64,000 bases of DNA from assembly GCA_036937835.1 (NCBI GenBank), contig CM072862.1:21903001-21967000 (forward strand). The letters run 5' to 3'. Origin of the DNA: Pampus argenteus. Lineage: Eukaryota > Chordata > Actinopteri > Scombriformes > Stromateidae. Made by a program: the position numbers and the translations under genes. This document shows, one piece after another, positions 14,239 to 29,000 of this stretch (within the stretch, counting starts at the first letter, position 1; every line of letters begins with the position of its first letter). The notes below the pieces were generated by a model. It was not told where the DNA came from and did not search any database. It saw only the letters and a program-made list of their open reading frames with translations.

Positions 14239-17200
14239 TGGGTGGGGGGGTGCTGCTTGTAAAACCTGTGGTCACTAATTGTATTATATGGCTGCTCTGA
14301 GTGAAGTACACTGCTGCTGGAAAAATATGTGTGTGGTCTCCATATATCTATTCATTTGCAGCTCCTATTGAGCTATACATTAAATAAATTATTTATATCT
14401 GTTCCTATCCATAACACACGGCGGTCTTACAAACATTTCTGGCACATATAGCTTTGAGTACAGAAAGGATTTAATCAAATTCACAATGTACTTACTGGAA
14501 CACAGTAACACACACATAAAGCAGGAAAAAACTCCCCATAAGGAGCGAATCTATGACAATAGTGTGTAAGAGTGTGTGTGTATCAATTCTATACTTAAAA
14601 CAGACTGAGACTTGTCAATCATCTGCTTGTTAAAGTCTTCCAAAAAGTATTTTCTTCAAGCCAGGCATGACCCATGTGTGTACCACCACCACCACCAGCA
14701 CCACCACCACCACCACCACCAGCAGCAGCTACACAGCAGGATGTCAGTTTTGCTCAGGTGGTGAATTTCTTGCTCATTTCATCTAGGATTGATGAATAAA
14801 TCCTGTGCTAAAAAGGAAAGACATTTTTTTTTTCTGACCATGCTGAGCTGCCTGTAGACAGAGAGACAGAATCAACACATATCCCATTTAAAAATGTTAT
14901 TTATATGCTGATTTGCTGATTGTTGCCCAACATGAAATCTTTATATACATGGTCATAATAGGCGTATAATGCAGCTTCAACTTTCTAATCAATGAACCAG
15001 ATAACGTTGAACACAGTTGTTCATCTTATGTATTGATCCTGAAGAGTTTCGTGCCGATCCAACATGTAGATTTGCTCAAACTATGAGTAATGTAACAAAA
15101 AAAATGTATGGATTTTTACTAGAATGACAAATACCTCGTTCCATTTCACAACTCTATTGGTTTGTTGGGAAAAACACACACAAGTAGGGGTTTGCTTCAG
15201 AATGATTGTGCTGGTGAGTAAAATAAGCAATAATGGTTATTAAAATCTTTACTAGTTATCAAAATGTGCTTTTTATAATCAAGGTGGGAAGTGAGGAGAA
15301 CGTACTTCTCAGAAAAAAACATGAGAGGAAGTTCAATATGAAGCAAAGCAAACATTTAAAAATAACACATACCGTACTAGCCTTTTTAATTTCCTTCTGT
15401 GTCGAGCAATAAGGATAATAATAATTGAATTAGTCAACACATGTACTGTAGTAACGTGCAAACACAGCAGAAGCTGTAGCTGTAACAGGTTCTTGCACCT
15501 AATCTGCTCACTGGTTTCCATCCACAATAAAACCTAATGTCTGTTCAGTCCCAGAACGTATTCAGATGTAATGATTTAATCGCTATGTTTGCAAGTGGAA
15601 TAATACTGAAGGGCAACACTTTGTTGTATAAATTATATGACAACAATGTGTGTACAGCAGAGGACATAAGCAACAAATGAACAAGCTCAACATACTGACG
15701 AAAGAATGTGATCAGAGAAGAATGGAAGAATAGAAAAGGTGTTGTTATGACAGAAAGGTAAATGGTGAAGGGTAAATGAAAAAGAGGAAAAGGGAGCATA
15801 CAGGAGATTTGGATGCATTTGTTGTTTTAGAGAGCCTTACGTCCATGTCGTCACACAGCAGGGATCCAGATCCATACTGCAGCTGGCACTGATGGGCGGC
15901 GTTGTACAGAACTCCAGGAAGCACCGTCTTTAGAGACAGCTTATCCTTCACAGGAGCATCATCGAGGCACCAACCCCAACCGCGACTGTGAACGCGAGGT
16001 TAAAGAAGGAGGCAGACGGTTAGCTGAGGATACTTCACCAAGGCCTCTTTGGCATGCACACAAAGAGTAACAACCTGCAAAAATCTTCTGATCGTTTTCT
16101 ACTTCATCTACAGTTGAATGTTATTTGCTTTTCCTTTTTGTCCGGGGCAAATATTCTGTAGCAGTCTTGTAATGTACTGACATTTCTGACAGAAGCAACA
16201 GTGTTTATTTAGGATATATAAGTAGAAGTCAGTATTTGCAGACTCATTCATTTTTGTCCGAGGCAAAACCAAAACAGCAGCTTTCCCACAATCCGGGAAA
16301 AGCAATGGACCGACGTTTGAGCAATAACCTCTTAGTGCTAAATTAAAAACACAACAAGGTGAATTACCACTGACACGAAAAAAAGGCAGTAAATCTATTT
16401 TTGACGTTTTTTTTAAAATAGTACAATCAATAAAACACCATAGGCAACATTTAGAAACAGATATGTGATTAAAAAAAATAATACAGAAAATATATTCAGA
16501 AAAGCCCCAGAGGCCCCTTTATTTGTGATATTGGGTTACACAAATACAATTGACTGGATTTGGCACTTTGACAGTAATCCTTATATGAACTACTGCAAGG
16601 CTACTATATTCAATAGCACACCATAACATTTGAAAATGTGTAAAAGTACAGAAAATATAATCACCTAATTAAAACAGTTTTAAGAACTTAAACAAACTAT
16701 TACAGCTTTTCGTACCACTTCCACTGGCTAGTTAATAGCAGCGCTGCAATTAGAGTTGGTGAATTTAAACCCAAACATGACAGTAATGGTGCATTTTGGA
16801 TTCTGTGTTCTGGCATACATTAAAGTGATTGGCATGGACTGGATGCTTTAATTAAAAGGTCAAAATTTAAATTTTTGTTTTTCTACTTATCTCTGATAGT
16901 CACACAGACATTTTGTTCATAATAAGCCTAAATCATTCCTCCAACTATTTAAAATGATCACAATTCCCATTAATTAGCACTTTTTACATGAACTTCTACA
17001 ACTCAAAATGCACTAAGAAACAAACACTGAGTATATTTAATTATGTCATTACCACGGTGAGTACTGTACTCTGAATATGTTTTGTTATAATAGACTCTTC
17101 TAGGAAAATGAATTATTGGTATCACACTGATAGGCTTACTGGTTTTGGGAAGGAATATAATAATAATAATATATTCGATTTGTGCCACACTTTTCATTTA

Positions 17201-20200
17201 TAGATGTTTATGTTTGTCCCCACAAGTGTGATGCTGCAGAGCAGGTTCGATCGCCTGCAGCGTGGAGAAGTGGGGTTTTTATTTCCTTAAGTGTAACACA
17301 AGGCTTTTATCCATACTCATGAATAATATTCAGAAATAATGCTGCTCTGAGTAGAGGAAGTTCGGCTTTCTATTTAGTCTTTTTAATTTACATTTATTGT
17401 ATATGGCAGAACAACATCGTTTTCGAGGTGAAGACAGAATCATACAAGTGGAATTATGTACAAGCAATACACTATGATGAAATATCAACACTGGATTGTT
17501 TTTGCATTTTGGTATATTAAAAACAAAACAAAAAAACAACTGTCACTCGCTATAAATCCTTTATATAAATGCTTCTGTATTTAACATCATCAGTAGAAGC
17601 AATCATGTTCAATCAGCAGCACATTAGAAGTATTCATATAATTTAAAATGTGGTGAATTAAATGCAGCCAGCTGTGATGAAGCAATTTAATGAAAAACAA
17701 CATTTTAATTTCCAACAAAGATTGAAACAAGCGTTGACAGCCACGTTAATGCCTCTGTGAGCCTGCATGTAGGAACTGTGGTCCTGCTGTAGGACCACAG
17801 CTGCTCATGGTATAATCGACCTATGTGGTCGCTTAACTATGAGGATGTGTTGTACACTAGTAGCAGGAAATATTATCATTTCATGTGACTACTCAAGATG
17901 CCCAGCAGAGTCCAGTGTGTAATTTTGTCAGTCTTTTGTTTACATGTGATTTATGTCTTCTGCTCTCTAGGGATGCAGCCACTACTGCTGTGGTATAGTA
18001 AAACTGAAAAATGGTATTATAGATGGACTGACAGTCGTGACATTATCACTTTTGCTGACCTCCAGAGGATAAGGTACAACACAATTTACTGCCGAGGTCG
18101 TGTGTCTCATTATTGCTTTCCATTATCATAACAGATTGCTCTAATTTCTGTAAATCTAATGTTGGTATTAAATAGCATCAAATGCCATTTTTAATGTCAT
18201 CTAGAACAAGGAACAAAGTTTGATGTCCAGCCGTCACTTAAGGCTCACAATGAGCCTACACCTAAATCTCCATAATGATTTGCACTGATGGGGTTGTGAT
18301 GAGCATATGGTCATTAAATAAATGTCAGTTTCGTGATATGAATTTCAATAACATAAATGTCCTTGTATAATGCTGCATTGTAAAGCTCAATGTAAATAGT
18401 GAATATATTCTCATTCATCCAAGTCATGGTTATCTCAGTGTAAATACATTTGCATACATGCAGCAACAAGGGTGAAACAGATGAGTCCTGATCCGTAATA
18501 ATACTGATTATAATGCTGCTACTTCACAGTGTATCACAGTGTACTCACGCCGTGAGAAGCTAAAATGAAATCGGCCGCTAACGAGATGCAAATAATGTGC
18601 GCAGGATGTTTTTTGCTCATTATGTGTGTACAGTGGCAATAAAAACACACAGGAATAAATTCGGACATAAACAACTACTCCTCCCAAAGTTATTGTTGCC
18701 AGGGAGACTAATGAACTAACACTAATGAATGTGAATCTTTACATTTTTTATTTTTATTTTACACTTCTACACTCTAATTTCTATCCCGTCTGTAGGAAAT
18801 GACTTTATTCATGTGTGTTAACCAAGTGATTAAGGAGATATACAGTATGTCATGTTCAAATAATACTGACCGTTTAGCACTTACCAAAAAAAAGCGTGAA
18901 TATGAGATGACCTCACACTATGACTATTGAACAGCAGCAATTAAAATGTTCTCCATGAGTGCCTCCGGCCTGCACGGGCTTTACTGAAAGGAAGCTCAGA
19001 GAGTAAATTTGGTTTTTTTACTGCAGCCTTTGTCAAAGCCAGCTTTTCTTGGAAATGTTTATGCCGGTTATTGAATTGTCTCCTGAATCCATCCCATACA
19101 CCTGGAAATTACTCATTTCACGTCAATATACGAGTTATGGTTGATCATGATAAAATTGCATTTACTCTCCTGGCTGAAACTTTCATGGTTCTTCGATTCA
19201 ATTAAATCAAATGAAATTAGTTTTATTGGGTTCTTCTTTTTGCAAATTGGCCTCTATGGCCTTTTGCTTTAGGGATTCTCAATAGTGTTTATGCATAGCC
19301 CATCTGTGTGATAATATCTAAACCACTCAGCTCAGCGTGACCTTCTACACTCCACATAAAATAACACCTACGGACCAAAGCTCTGAAGCAGCACAAGCAG
19401 TAGAAGCCTGCAGGACAAATATGCCCAATAACAATAGAACCCTTGTCCTGCAGTCAGTGAAAGAGATGAAACAGAAATAAAAAAATAAATAAAATAAAAA
19501 TGGGAGGAATGCTGGTATTTTCAAGACTGAGATAGCAAGACACATTTTCAGCAGTCTGTACAGTAGAAGTGTGAAGAATATGATCAATGCAGATTTAACG
19601 GTTTTGGAGTGCCTAGCTGACAAAATAAAGAAAGATTTAAAAAAAAAAAAAAACAGGGATGGAGGATGGAGATAAGGTGGCTAGGATGAATGTATGACAG
19701 TAGCATGAATATTCTTTTGTGCAAATGCTCCTTTTAAATGCTTTTTTGATGTAGTGTAGGACAAGTTATTCTGGATCACAAACAAATGAAATGTGTCTCA
19801 ACGGCTGGCTGGTGCGTTGTGTCAGCAGTGAACAGATTTTAACTGTCACGTCTATTCAGTCAAAATTTCCAACAGCAGAACAACAAAGTAGTAGTCGTAG
19901 ATTCTCGGGCATAAAGCTTTTGTTATCTGGGAAACATGGATGTCTGCACAAATTGTTACATCAATACATCTAGCAGATGTTGAAGTATTGCTGTAGTTTT
20001 TCTTTTTTACACATATTTTCATTTGAGGACAGTGTTTTTCAGGGCTGAGCCAACTCTCTGTCTGTCTTCTTTTTAATTACCATCACTCAGACACACATAT
20101 ATAAACACACAAACCATTGGCCTTTGTGTTATAAAAATTCCACGGGGTGTAAATATTGCCTCTGGGCCTTTTTTTTTTTTTCTTCCCTCCACCGTCAAGA

Positions 20201-21897
20201 AGCTACAATGCTGTCAAGTAGCTGAACAACCATTAAATGAATTCCAGATGCTTGGAGCCGAGAAACTGGGGCAACTATGGTGAAATATTTCAGACATTCA
20301 ACACTTGTCCTGTTCAAGCCAGACTCACAGTGCTAATCAGTGACAGTTGCAGCTGTATAGTTGTAAAGTGGTCAAGTAGTTTACAGACAGGCCCACACAC
20401 ACACACACACACACACAGTGAGAGTACTTTTATAGATAACTATGAGCATATATATATTATAAGAACATATCGTTTATATGAAAACACTAGCCTGGAGCCT
20501 TATGTGAGGTCAATCACAGTTACGTACGTTCAGGTTCGGCTTAATTTTTCTGTATGAAGGATTATATGAAACGTGAGCCGTGTTTTAAGAAGGGAAGCTT
20601 TAGTGTGGCCGAGTTTATTTGTAGAACGTACAGAAAAGTCTTTGTTTGCAGTACGATGTAAGAACTTTGTTCTTGTCTGTGTTTGACAAATGTTTCACCA
20701 CTGCAACTGTTTTTTGTTTTTTTTGTGTGTGTGTGTCTTATAAGTCTGTCTAGACTGGGCACTGGTATGTGAATAGCACAATAAAAAGACTGAGTAAGAA
20801 AACTAACTACGGGTAAAACTATATGTTTTTAAAACTATGCTGTCTGTGGCATTTATGCTCCTAAACTCCTTTAAAATCGTAGAACCTTCAACAGCAGCCT
20901 CGATCATTTGTTTAAGAAGGTGATTCTCTTTCTTGCGTAGCACCAAAAAGGACGAACTGCAGAAACATGTACTGTATGTAAACTAAGAAAAGCACTTCAT
21001 ATTTACATTTATTAATTTAACAGACGCTTTTGTCCAAAGCGATGTGAAAACAACGTACAAATTAATCCAGGGAGAAGCCTTCGGGCTTAGGTACGTCAGA
21101 ACATAACACAAGTGCTACGAGGTTTGCAGGTGCATAATTAACTTATAAGTGCCAAGCAGATTTTTTTTTTTTATTCTTTTGGCAACGAGGATCGAGAGAT
21201 GGAGAAAGAGCACATAAGGTGAGTAAGTACTCAGAAGAAGTGATTTCTTCTGAGGAGAAGAGTTGTGGATGCAAAACCTGGAACCTGTAATTCAGAAAGC
21301 AGCAGAAAGCAATACAGGCAATACGTGTGTGTGTGTGTGTGTGTGTGGCACTCACTCTAGGAAGCGGGTGATATACTGCCGACTGCAGCGGGACCACCTG
21401 GGCAGCGAGGTGCCATACAGGAGCTGTGGAGACATGACGTAAGGTCGTTTCCCGATGGGTTCACAGTCATTACCGCTGCCATCATGCTGAATCCCAAAGC
21501 TGTGACACAGAAGCAGAGAGGAGCAATTAAAGAGAGAGAAGGCACAACATAAAACAATGAACCACAAGGTAGCGCTACAGTGTGAAGCAAGAAAGAAATA
21601 CATATTCCTCTCTGTGACCTGCGTGTGCATGCCTTCAAGCCAACATTTCGACATATTGCAACATCAAAAAAAAAAACTGTACACAGCAGTTAAAAAGAAA
21701 AAGAAACGTAAACAAACTGTTCATAAACACATATAAGCTAATTGCTAGTTCATCAAAGGCTGCAGCGGATTCATGCTTGTTAACATATTCAAAGTGGAAA
21801 GCTCAGCACCCTGAACGACTTCATTTTCTCACGAGAAAAGGAAAACAGCTGATTGGGAAGATGCATTTCTACATACTGTATGGCTGCAAGATGCGGG

Positions 21898-21933
<36 letters not shown>

Positions 21934-22704
21934 ATAAAAGTAGTTGGAAAACAACTTTTCTCCAGCAGAGTAAATAATTATTTTTTTCATCATAGTGTTT
22001 CAACAAACATATTCAGTCCTCGTGTGCATCTTTCTGGTGATTTTGAAAATGACTATTTTGCTGACACTGTTAACTTGATGGGGGGAAAGATAAAGTCAAA
22101 GACATAAAAAAACTGTTTGGCACGTTGCTGTTTTCCACTATATTCAACATGGATTTATTCTTCCTCAGTAAACCAATTCAGGAAATCTGCGACCCCAAAG
22201 CAGCAGGGGTGAAACATCAATCACTGGATTTAAGCTAAATTGGATCCGATCGGGCCTTTTTTCAAAACAGATATTTTGATTTGTCAATGTATAATAACAC
22301 TGACGATAGCTTGGTTATATTCAAGTGACATTGTGAGCCAGAATAATACCAGGACCCTGAAAGTGAAGCAGCTAAGTGGAATTCAGACAGCATTCATTTC
22401 TTTATTCACACCTGCGTTTTTTTTTCCTACTGTGACATTTTTAAAATGTCTTCTGTGAAAAAGCTCAATCGTGAGAGAGAGATTAGTGGTGAGAAAAGTA
22501 CTGATGACACATTCATGAGGTGTCAAAACTCAACGCAACAGACAATGCGACGGAAATATACAGTGCAAGGAGTGCTGAGATGAATATTAAATGGTAAAAA
22601 ATGAAAAAAAAGGAGGTGCATGTACAGTATACCCTTATACCAACCTACATCCTCGCCATACACAACAACTATCTAAACTGTTGCACTTTTGAGAGATGGG
22701 AGAG

Positions 22705-22739
<35 letters not shown>

Positions 22740-24615
22740 GTCAGTCCACAGTTGGAGCTCCGGTGAATTCATTTCTCTCCAGCTTGGTATTCCCAATGGG
22801 GCTCCTGTCAGTCCAGGACTTGTTCATGCATTCAGTCTACTTACAAACACCCTGAACATGCTTATTTAAAAAAGACTGGCAGTAGACACCTACAGCATAA
22901 GACATAGGATAAGGTCCTTTCATCAAGGTGGTGTTCTTTTAAGATAAGACGTCACGACAACAATACAACAATCGAGATGAACAAACACAAAGGAGCTAAA
23001 AAAACCACATACTGCTTTCATTGATTCAAGTCAAATTCAATTAGTCAGAAAATAATGGGATCGCTATTGCAAATGATTATGTACTGTAGAAACAAATGGA
23101 TCAATGAAGTGGTGACAATGTGTGCAGAGCATGTGCACAGCATATTAGTCAGATAAACAATAACATTTTGCAGGAGGAGGAGAACTGTGGATTTTGTCCT
23201 CTTTTACACTGAAAACACATTGTAAAGATTATTCAATAGGAGGAATAAGTACTGCAGAAGAACCTCTTCCAATAACGTCTTGTCTCTATTACTTTGAACA
23301 ATAATGAATGGATCTCTACACTACAAAGCCAAACTACATGCACATGTGATGTAGTGCATGTTCTTCACTATCGGCTCCAATGTGACACAGTTTAATCTTA
23401 ACAGAAGTTAGTTTAAATTTCATATGCGTTGCAGGCAGTTAGCGAATGACCTCGACGTTAAGCCATAGCACATAACGTAGGGCCGAACGCTCTTCTTTAA
23501 AGCAAATTCAATTTGTCTCCTTTTCAAATTGTCCAAGTGTGGCAGAACAATATCTCCACTTGTGTATTCCCTCTATTTGGGAGTATGATAATTGCTATAA
23601 TTGACTCCTCTTTATAGTCAAACGAGCAGTAACCGTCATATAGATAAAACTGAAAACCGTCTCTCCGCCATTCTTCTATTTTCTCAAAGTCCTCCCACAT
23701 AAACCATCTTGAATTGCTGTGCAACTTTATCACAGTAGCTTCCTCGGCTAATTGGTTTGCTACCCCACAAGGACAACATACTGTATATGCGTTCCAAATG
23801 AAACAGAGCCAAAATAAATGATTAATTAAACAATGAATTAATGAATTATCATTTCTAATTTCATTTCTTTAGGAAGGTTTCAAACATTCCCAGTGCATTA
23901 CCCGCGTCCTCGAATTACATTTTAAGATCACTTTTGTTTGCTTTTGTGCCTGTTGGACTGCAGCTTAAGATTTTTTTAGTTGTTTAAATTCCATTTTTAT
24001 TTTTTTTTTATTTCCTGTGATTAATTTTTCTGTATTGACAAAATCCTCAAGCGTGCATTTCAGAAGTGATGATTAAGGGAGACTGAAATAATTATGATGA
24101 AACAACAGAGCATGTGCACAGCATTGCACAGATACACAGTTTAGGTTGAGTACAAACAAGGGTGTGGAGCTGCACGTTTAAATAAACTGGAAACTTGGAA
24201 AGAAAGTTTAGTTTTAGCCAACCGATTTGCAATTTCAGGACTTTTATTACAGCATGTATTGTTCTGCTAATATCACATTCCTTCTGTGACTGTGATGAAA
24301 TTTTACTCAGACAGACAGAAAAAGATGAGCTGAATTATTAAAAAAAAAAAAAAAAAAGTGGACTCGCACAGTAAATGTAATAATATCCAATGAATGGAAT
24401 AACCTGTTAATTAAATGAAATGGAAAACTGAAGAACAGATAAGACTAAAATATCTGATGATTGTATAATGTGAGAAGATGAGATTTCTTCTTCTTCTTCT
24501 TCTTCTTTATTATCGTTATCGAATCAGACTTAAATAATGTTAAATGAATGATGGAAATGTTATTTAAATACCTACTAAATCTGAATATGAGTTAAAATTA
24601 GAGCGATATAATGCA

Positions 24616-24658
<43 letters not shown>

Positions 24659-25941
24659 GATGCTTACTTGTGTCCTAGCTCGTGTGCTATAGTGAAGGCC
24701 AATGGGAGACCGGTGTCCTCACTGATGCTGCAACTGCGATGTGGCTGACACATCCCTGCCACGTGGGACAGACCCAGTGTCTCACAAGGCATGTTGATGG
24801 CTGCACATATGTCCTTTCTGTCAAAAGAGAGAGAGAGAGAGCAACATATAAAGACTGTTAGTACCCGACCTGTCAGGTGATAGAGAGAAGATAAGGGAGG
24901 TGAGAAAACAGGAGAGATGGGCGGAGGGAAAGCAGTTGTTGCACAATTACAGTTTGAGTTTTGAAAGATAAATACCACAGGCTTATTTAGGCATGGAAAT
25001 GGAGACCAAAAAATGACACACAAACATTTCAAATATTTCCATTTCACATAGTTGTACAGATATGAAACTGTGGCGTCTAGGGTATTAATATTACTCTCAG
25101 CTTAATTAAACTCCTTAAATCAAGCAGATACATAATAGATAATAAAGTTAAAGGGAAATTGAGGGAGAAAATCTGACAGGAGGCCCTACCTCACACAAGT
25201 GGGGAATTAATTATCTTTACATGATCATTATATACCAACTATGATTACAGGACTTCACATTCATTTAAAGTTATTGCAGTGGCATTTTATTAATTTAACG
25301 CACCCTTGATTTTTATTACTTTAAGTCATGAAAGTTTCTCAAAGTCATCTAACGAGCCATTGGCGTGCAAATCAGTTCCCTACTTTTGATTAATTATGTT
25401 GAAACAAAACATAAAACGTCAGTGAAAAGACAGAAAAGATGCTGAAGGAGGAGAAAGCAGGATAGATAGATCGGTTGAATATATCAGCCAGGTAGGAAGA
25501 AGAGGAGAAGGAGCTTGAGATTTGGGGTTGATTTGAACATCGAGCACATGGAACGGAGTGAGTGATGACAGAAAGTCGAAGAGACGGATTAAAGGAATAC
25601 ATCAAAAAGGATGTGAGCGAGTGAAATGAGTTGGCAAAAAATGCAACATATCACTTATTTGTACTGAACTTTTAACAAACTCCCCAAAAGTTCTCCAGTC
25701 TTCTACACAGCCGCCAAACAAACTACTATCAACCATTTCCTCACCCTGAACCTCGTGTTGTAGCATCCGTATTTTTAACCTGACTTCCTAATTGCTCGTT
25801 TCTTGATCTCTCATCAAACTCATCCCGTCTTCTCATCTTCCAAAATCTAATGTGTTCATTTTCTGCTTTGATATCTGTGTTTTAATCACTTTCTTGCTCA
25901 TTATTCAACAAGATGATCGATGCCAGCCTCATGTTATGGGA

Positions 25942-26013
<72 letters not shown>

Positions 26014-29000
26014 GGCAGAAGCTAATTAGATTGGACAACTCCTCCCAGCAAAGTAATATATACTTCTGTAAAACCACAAACTGACATTTGTACCAAGCAA
26101 CTACCACAACTTGAGTCTGAAGCCGATGGAGAACTACTTTAAAGTGTAATGTCTCCACTATAAGAGACTTCTTTTTAGAAAGTCTTTTTTTTTTTTCAAC
26201 ACATAATTTATGGTCTCAATTGCCAAATTCAGCCCCTCTTATGAAACTTTTTGTCCCAATTAATAAGATTTGAAGACATACAGTAGCTTTGATGTCTGCC
26301 ATGTGGGCGTTAATTAACATCTGTGATTGACAGTTGGCTCACCTCCTGCTCTCCCGACTGCCACTTTTTTTTAGTTTTTTAGTGTTAATTCAATACAGTT
26401 TATTACTTCAATGGCTCAGCTGGCAGCTGTCAACTTGAAGCACAAAATATGGCACAATGAGAACTTTTGTGATAGAGATCCATTTCAAATGTGATTTTCC
26501 CCATTTAATCACTATATCAATAACTGTTCTGTGTGATACCACAAAAACAAATTAAGATCTCTCTCTCGGGAGACGAGAGGAAGAAAACGAGAGCTGGGGT
26601 CGATTAAATTATTTTTTTTTATTTACCTGGTGAGCAGAACCGCTACATCATGGTGCAGCGCATGATCGTCTCCCTTCATGTTGAGTTGTTTCTGCCATTT
26701 ACAGAAGCTGTTCAAGCTGTTGTCAGCATGGTGTGTGATCTTTAAATCATCCTGTTCGCCATGTCACGTTGAAATGAAGGGAAGAAGAAGAACAGACAGT
26801 AAACAAATTAAACTCTGCAGCGATTGTACCGTAAGTGAACAGAATGGGCCATTTATTGGTGCCTCAGCAAAGAGAGAAAAATACAGGTTCTATTTCATGG
26901 AAAATAAAATAATTGCTTTTGGTTCAGCTAAATGGGCCCTAATAACAGCCATTCAGACAACAGTACAGCAAAAGCATCACATGTGATGCACACTTCAGCC
27001 TTTGTTAACACTGACGGCCCACTCTCCCATCAAACCGACTTTCTGTGCACATGCTTTTTGTGCAGCTGATGATCAGAATAATTATGCGCTCATGCATGCA
27101 TCTTACAGTATAAGATATATAATATAGATAATATAGACTTTAACATGTCAATTAGACGTCTCCATTAATTCAAACATATAACCTGTGGTTTGTTTCTGTA
27201 AGTGCATGTGACTCTCTTAAAATATACACAGCGCCATATTTTACCTCATCCTGCTCCAGTAGGATGAGTCGAACAACTACAATGTTGATTGCGTTTCCAA
27301 TACTTGCATCTCGGAAGAGACCCGCCACCTGAAACACACGCACACACAAAAAAATAAAAATATATATATCAATGAAACATTTTGATGTCACATGATCATA
27401 CCACATCAAAAGACTAAAATACATTTTAAAATTACACTCATTTTAAAGCCTCTTTATAAGTCAGTAAATTATGTTTTTTTCTATTAAAAATAAAGAGAAT
27501 ACTGTATTTCTATTATGTCAGAGTTATTACTCTTTCATCCCAAGAGTTATTTGACAAATGGATTTCTATTTCCAGGCTCATATATACACTATATAATAAA
27601 TATAAGACATATACAGTATATACCGTAAATGTATTTATAAATTTCCTTTTCAGGAATGGATTGGATATTTTCATTCCTGCCATCCTTTAACAATCTGAAA
27701 TTATTCTTTGTAATTATGTCTGAATCCATTACAGTTTTTGTAATAGTACAACCGACAAATGCCAACACATGTTGTGTGATTAATGTTACACTGAGTTTTT
27801 GAGGATATCAGAATTATACCCTAAAATAGGGGTAACTGACCATATTTTCAGTTGGTCATTTTACGTCAAAAGGCTTCAAAGTTTATCGTTTAAATTCTGG
27901 ATTTTTTTTATTTTTTTAAACTTTACTTCTTTTCTAAAGCCAAGGTGCCATGTGTGACAATACCTGCAGATGAGTGCTTTACAAAGGACAGGAGACAGTA
28001 CGGAGTTGATTACTGGAGAACAGGGAAGGATCAAGGTCAACGTGCTGAAGCACCTCTTACACTTTTGAGATGCAAGACGGCGAGCGTCGCTAGCGATTAG
28101 CTCAACAAAGACGTCTTCTCAAAGCAGCACCTTAAAAGCGGCACCAAACATAAGGGATGAAGTGAAAGTTAATCCCTCATGATAAAAGGTCTCATTAAAT
28201 ATTGAAGGAGCCGACGCCTTCCTTTCATATTTCTTTCCGAGCACACAGCTCGCAGGTTGGTTTGTTTTCCCATTCAACTGTATTTATTTGATCAGAAAAA
28301 CCTTCTTGAATTAAGACCGACATTGTCGATCTTTTGATGTGGTTAACAGACGAAAGAAGAATGCAGTAAAGAACGCGGTAACCCGAAGCAAATCTGAAGA
28401 GGAGAAACCGTAGGGCGGAGCTGAGAGAAAAATAAAAAAATAAAATAAAATAAAAAATATCACAAATAAGTAACAGAATTCACTACAAACCAGAGCTGCA
28501 ACAATCAGTCAATTAATCAATCAGATCAACAGGTTCTGGTCGTGATAAAGTTTGATGAACTTGGATGTACAGTCAGCAGTTTGATGCATCTAATTAAGCA
28601 ACAGAAATGCATTTACAAATAAGCACTTGTGTCTGATGACAACCCACTCGCGACACACAGGGTCGTAGAAGAAACACTCAACATTTAACACGCATAAGAA
28701 TCCATTCATTCTCTTTAATGTCAGGCAGATCATGGACACACTAAACCTCTGTACAAGTTGTGTCACTGAGGCATTTGAGACTTGAACAGCTTTGAAACAC
28801 ACAAAAGACCTAATTCATCAAACTCCTCTTACGGTCCGGCCTTGTTTCTCATAGTAGTGTTCATTCACAGATATTTGTTGTTGGCATGTTGTAGCTGAAT
28901 CAACTTTGCAACACTTTAAAGCTTCTCAGTGATTCATGGTGGTTTTAGTTTTTCTCTATTGTTTATCCTGTGAATAGAAAATACAGCTATGTAAAGCTTG

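Larger units (their letters stand above)
10475..15840 (-). other. ADAMTS7 intron 9
   Basis: 5.4 kb, carrying a hairpin, a dispersed fish repeat with a CTCF-like motif, and CA, GT and CAC repeats. No coding sequence recognised. Confidence 0.8.
15986..21355 (-). other. ADAMTS7 intron 8
   Basis: 5.4 kb, with a hairpin, two repeat fragments and two microsatellites. No coding sequence recognised. Confidence 0.8.
21500..24667 (-). other. ADAMTS7 intron 7
   Basis: 3.2 kb, with two GT repeats, a long A tract and a TTC run. Nothing else seen. Confidence 0.8.

Noticed and set aside
17246..17264. tRNA T-arm-like hairpin (GGTTCGATC within a 5-bp stem)
   Set aside because: The loop is one base too long and no A box or acceptor stem surrounds it.
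22706..22734. Poly(A) tail of a processed pseudogene
   Set aside because: No gene-like sequence or target-site duplication was seen upstream.
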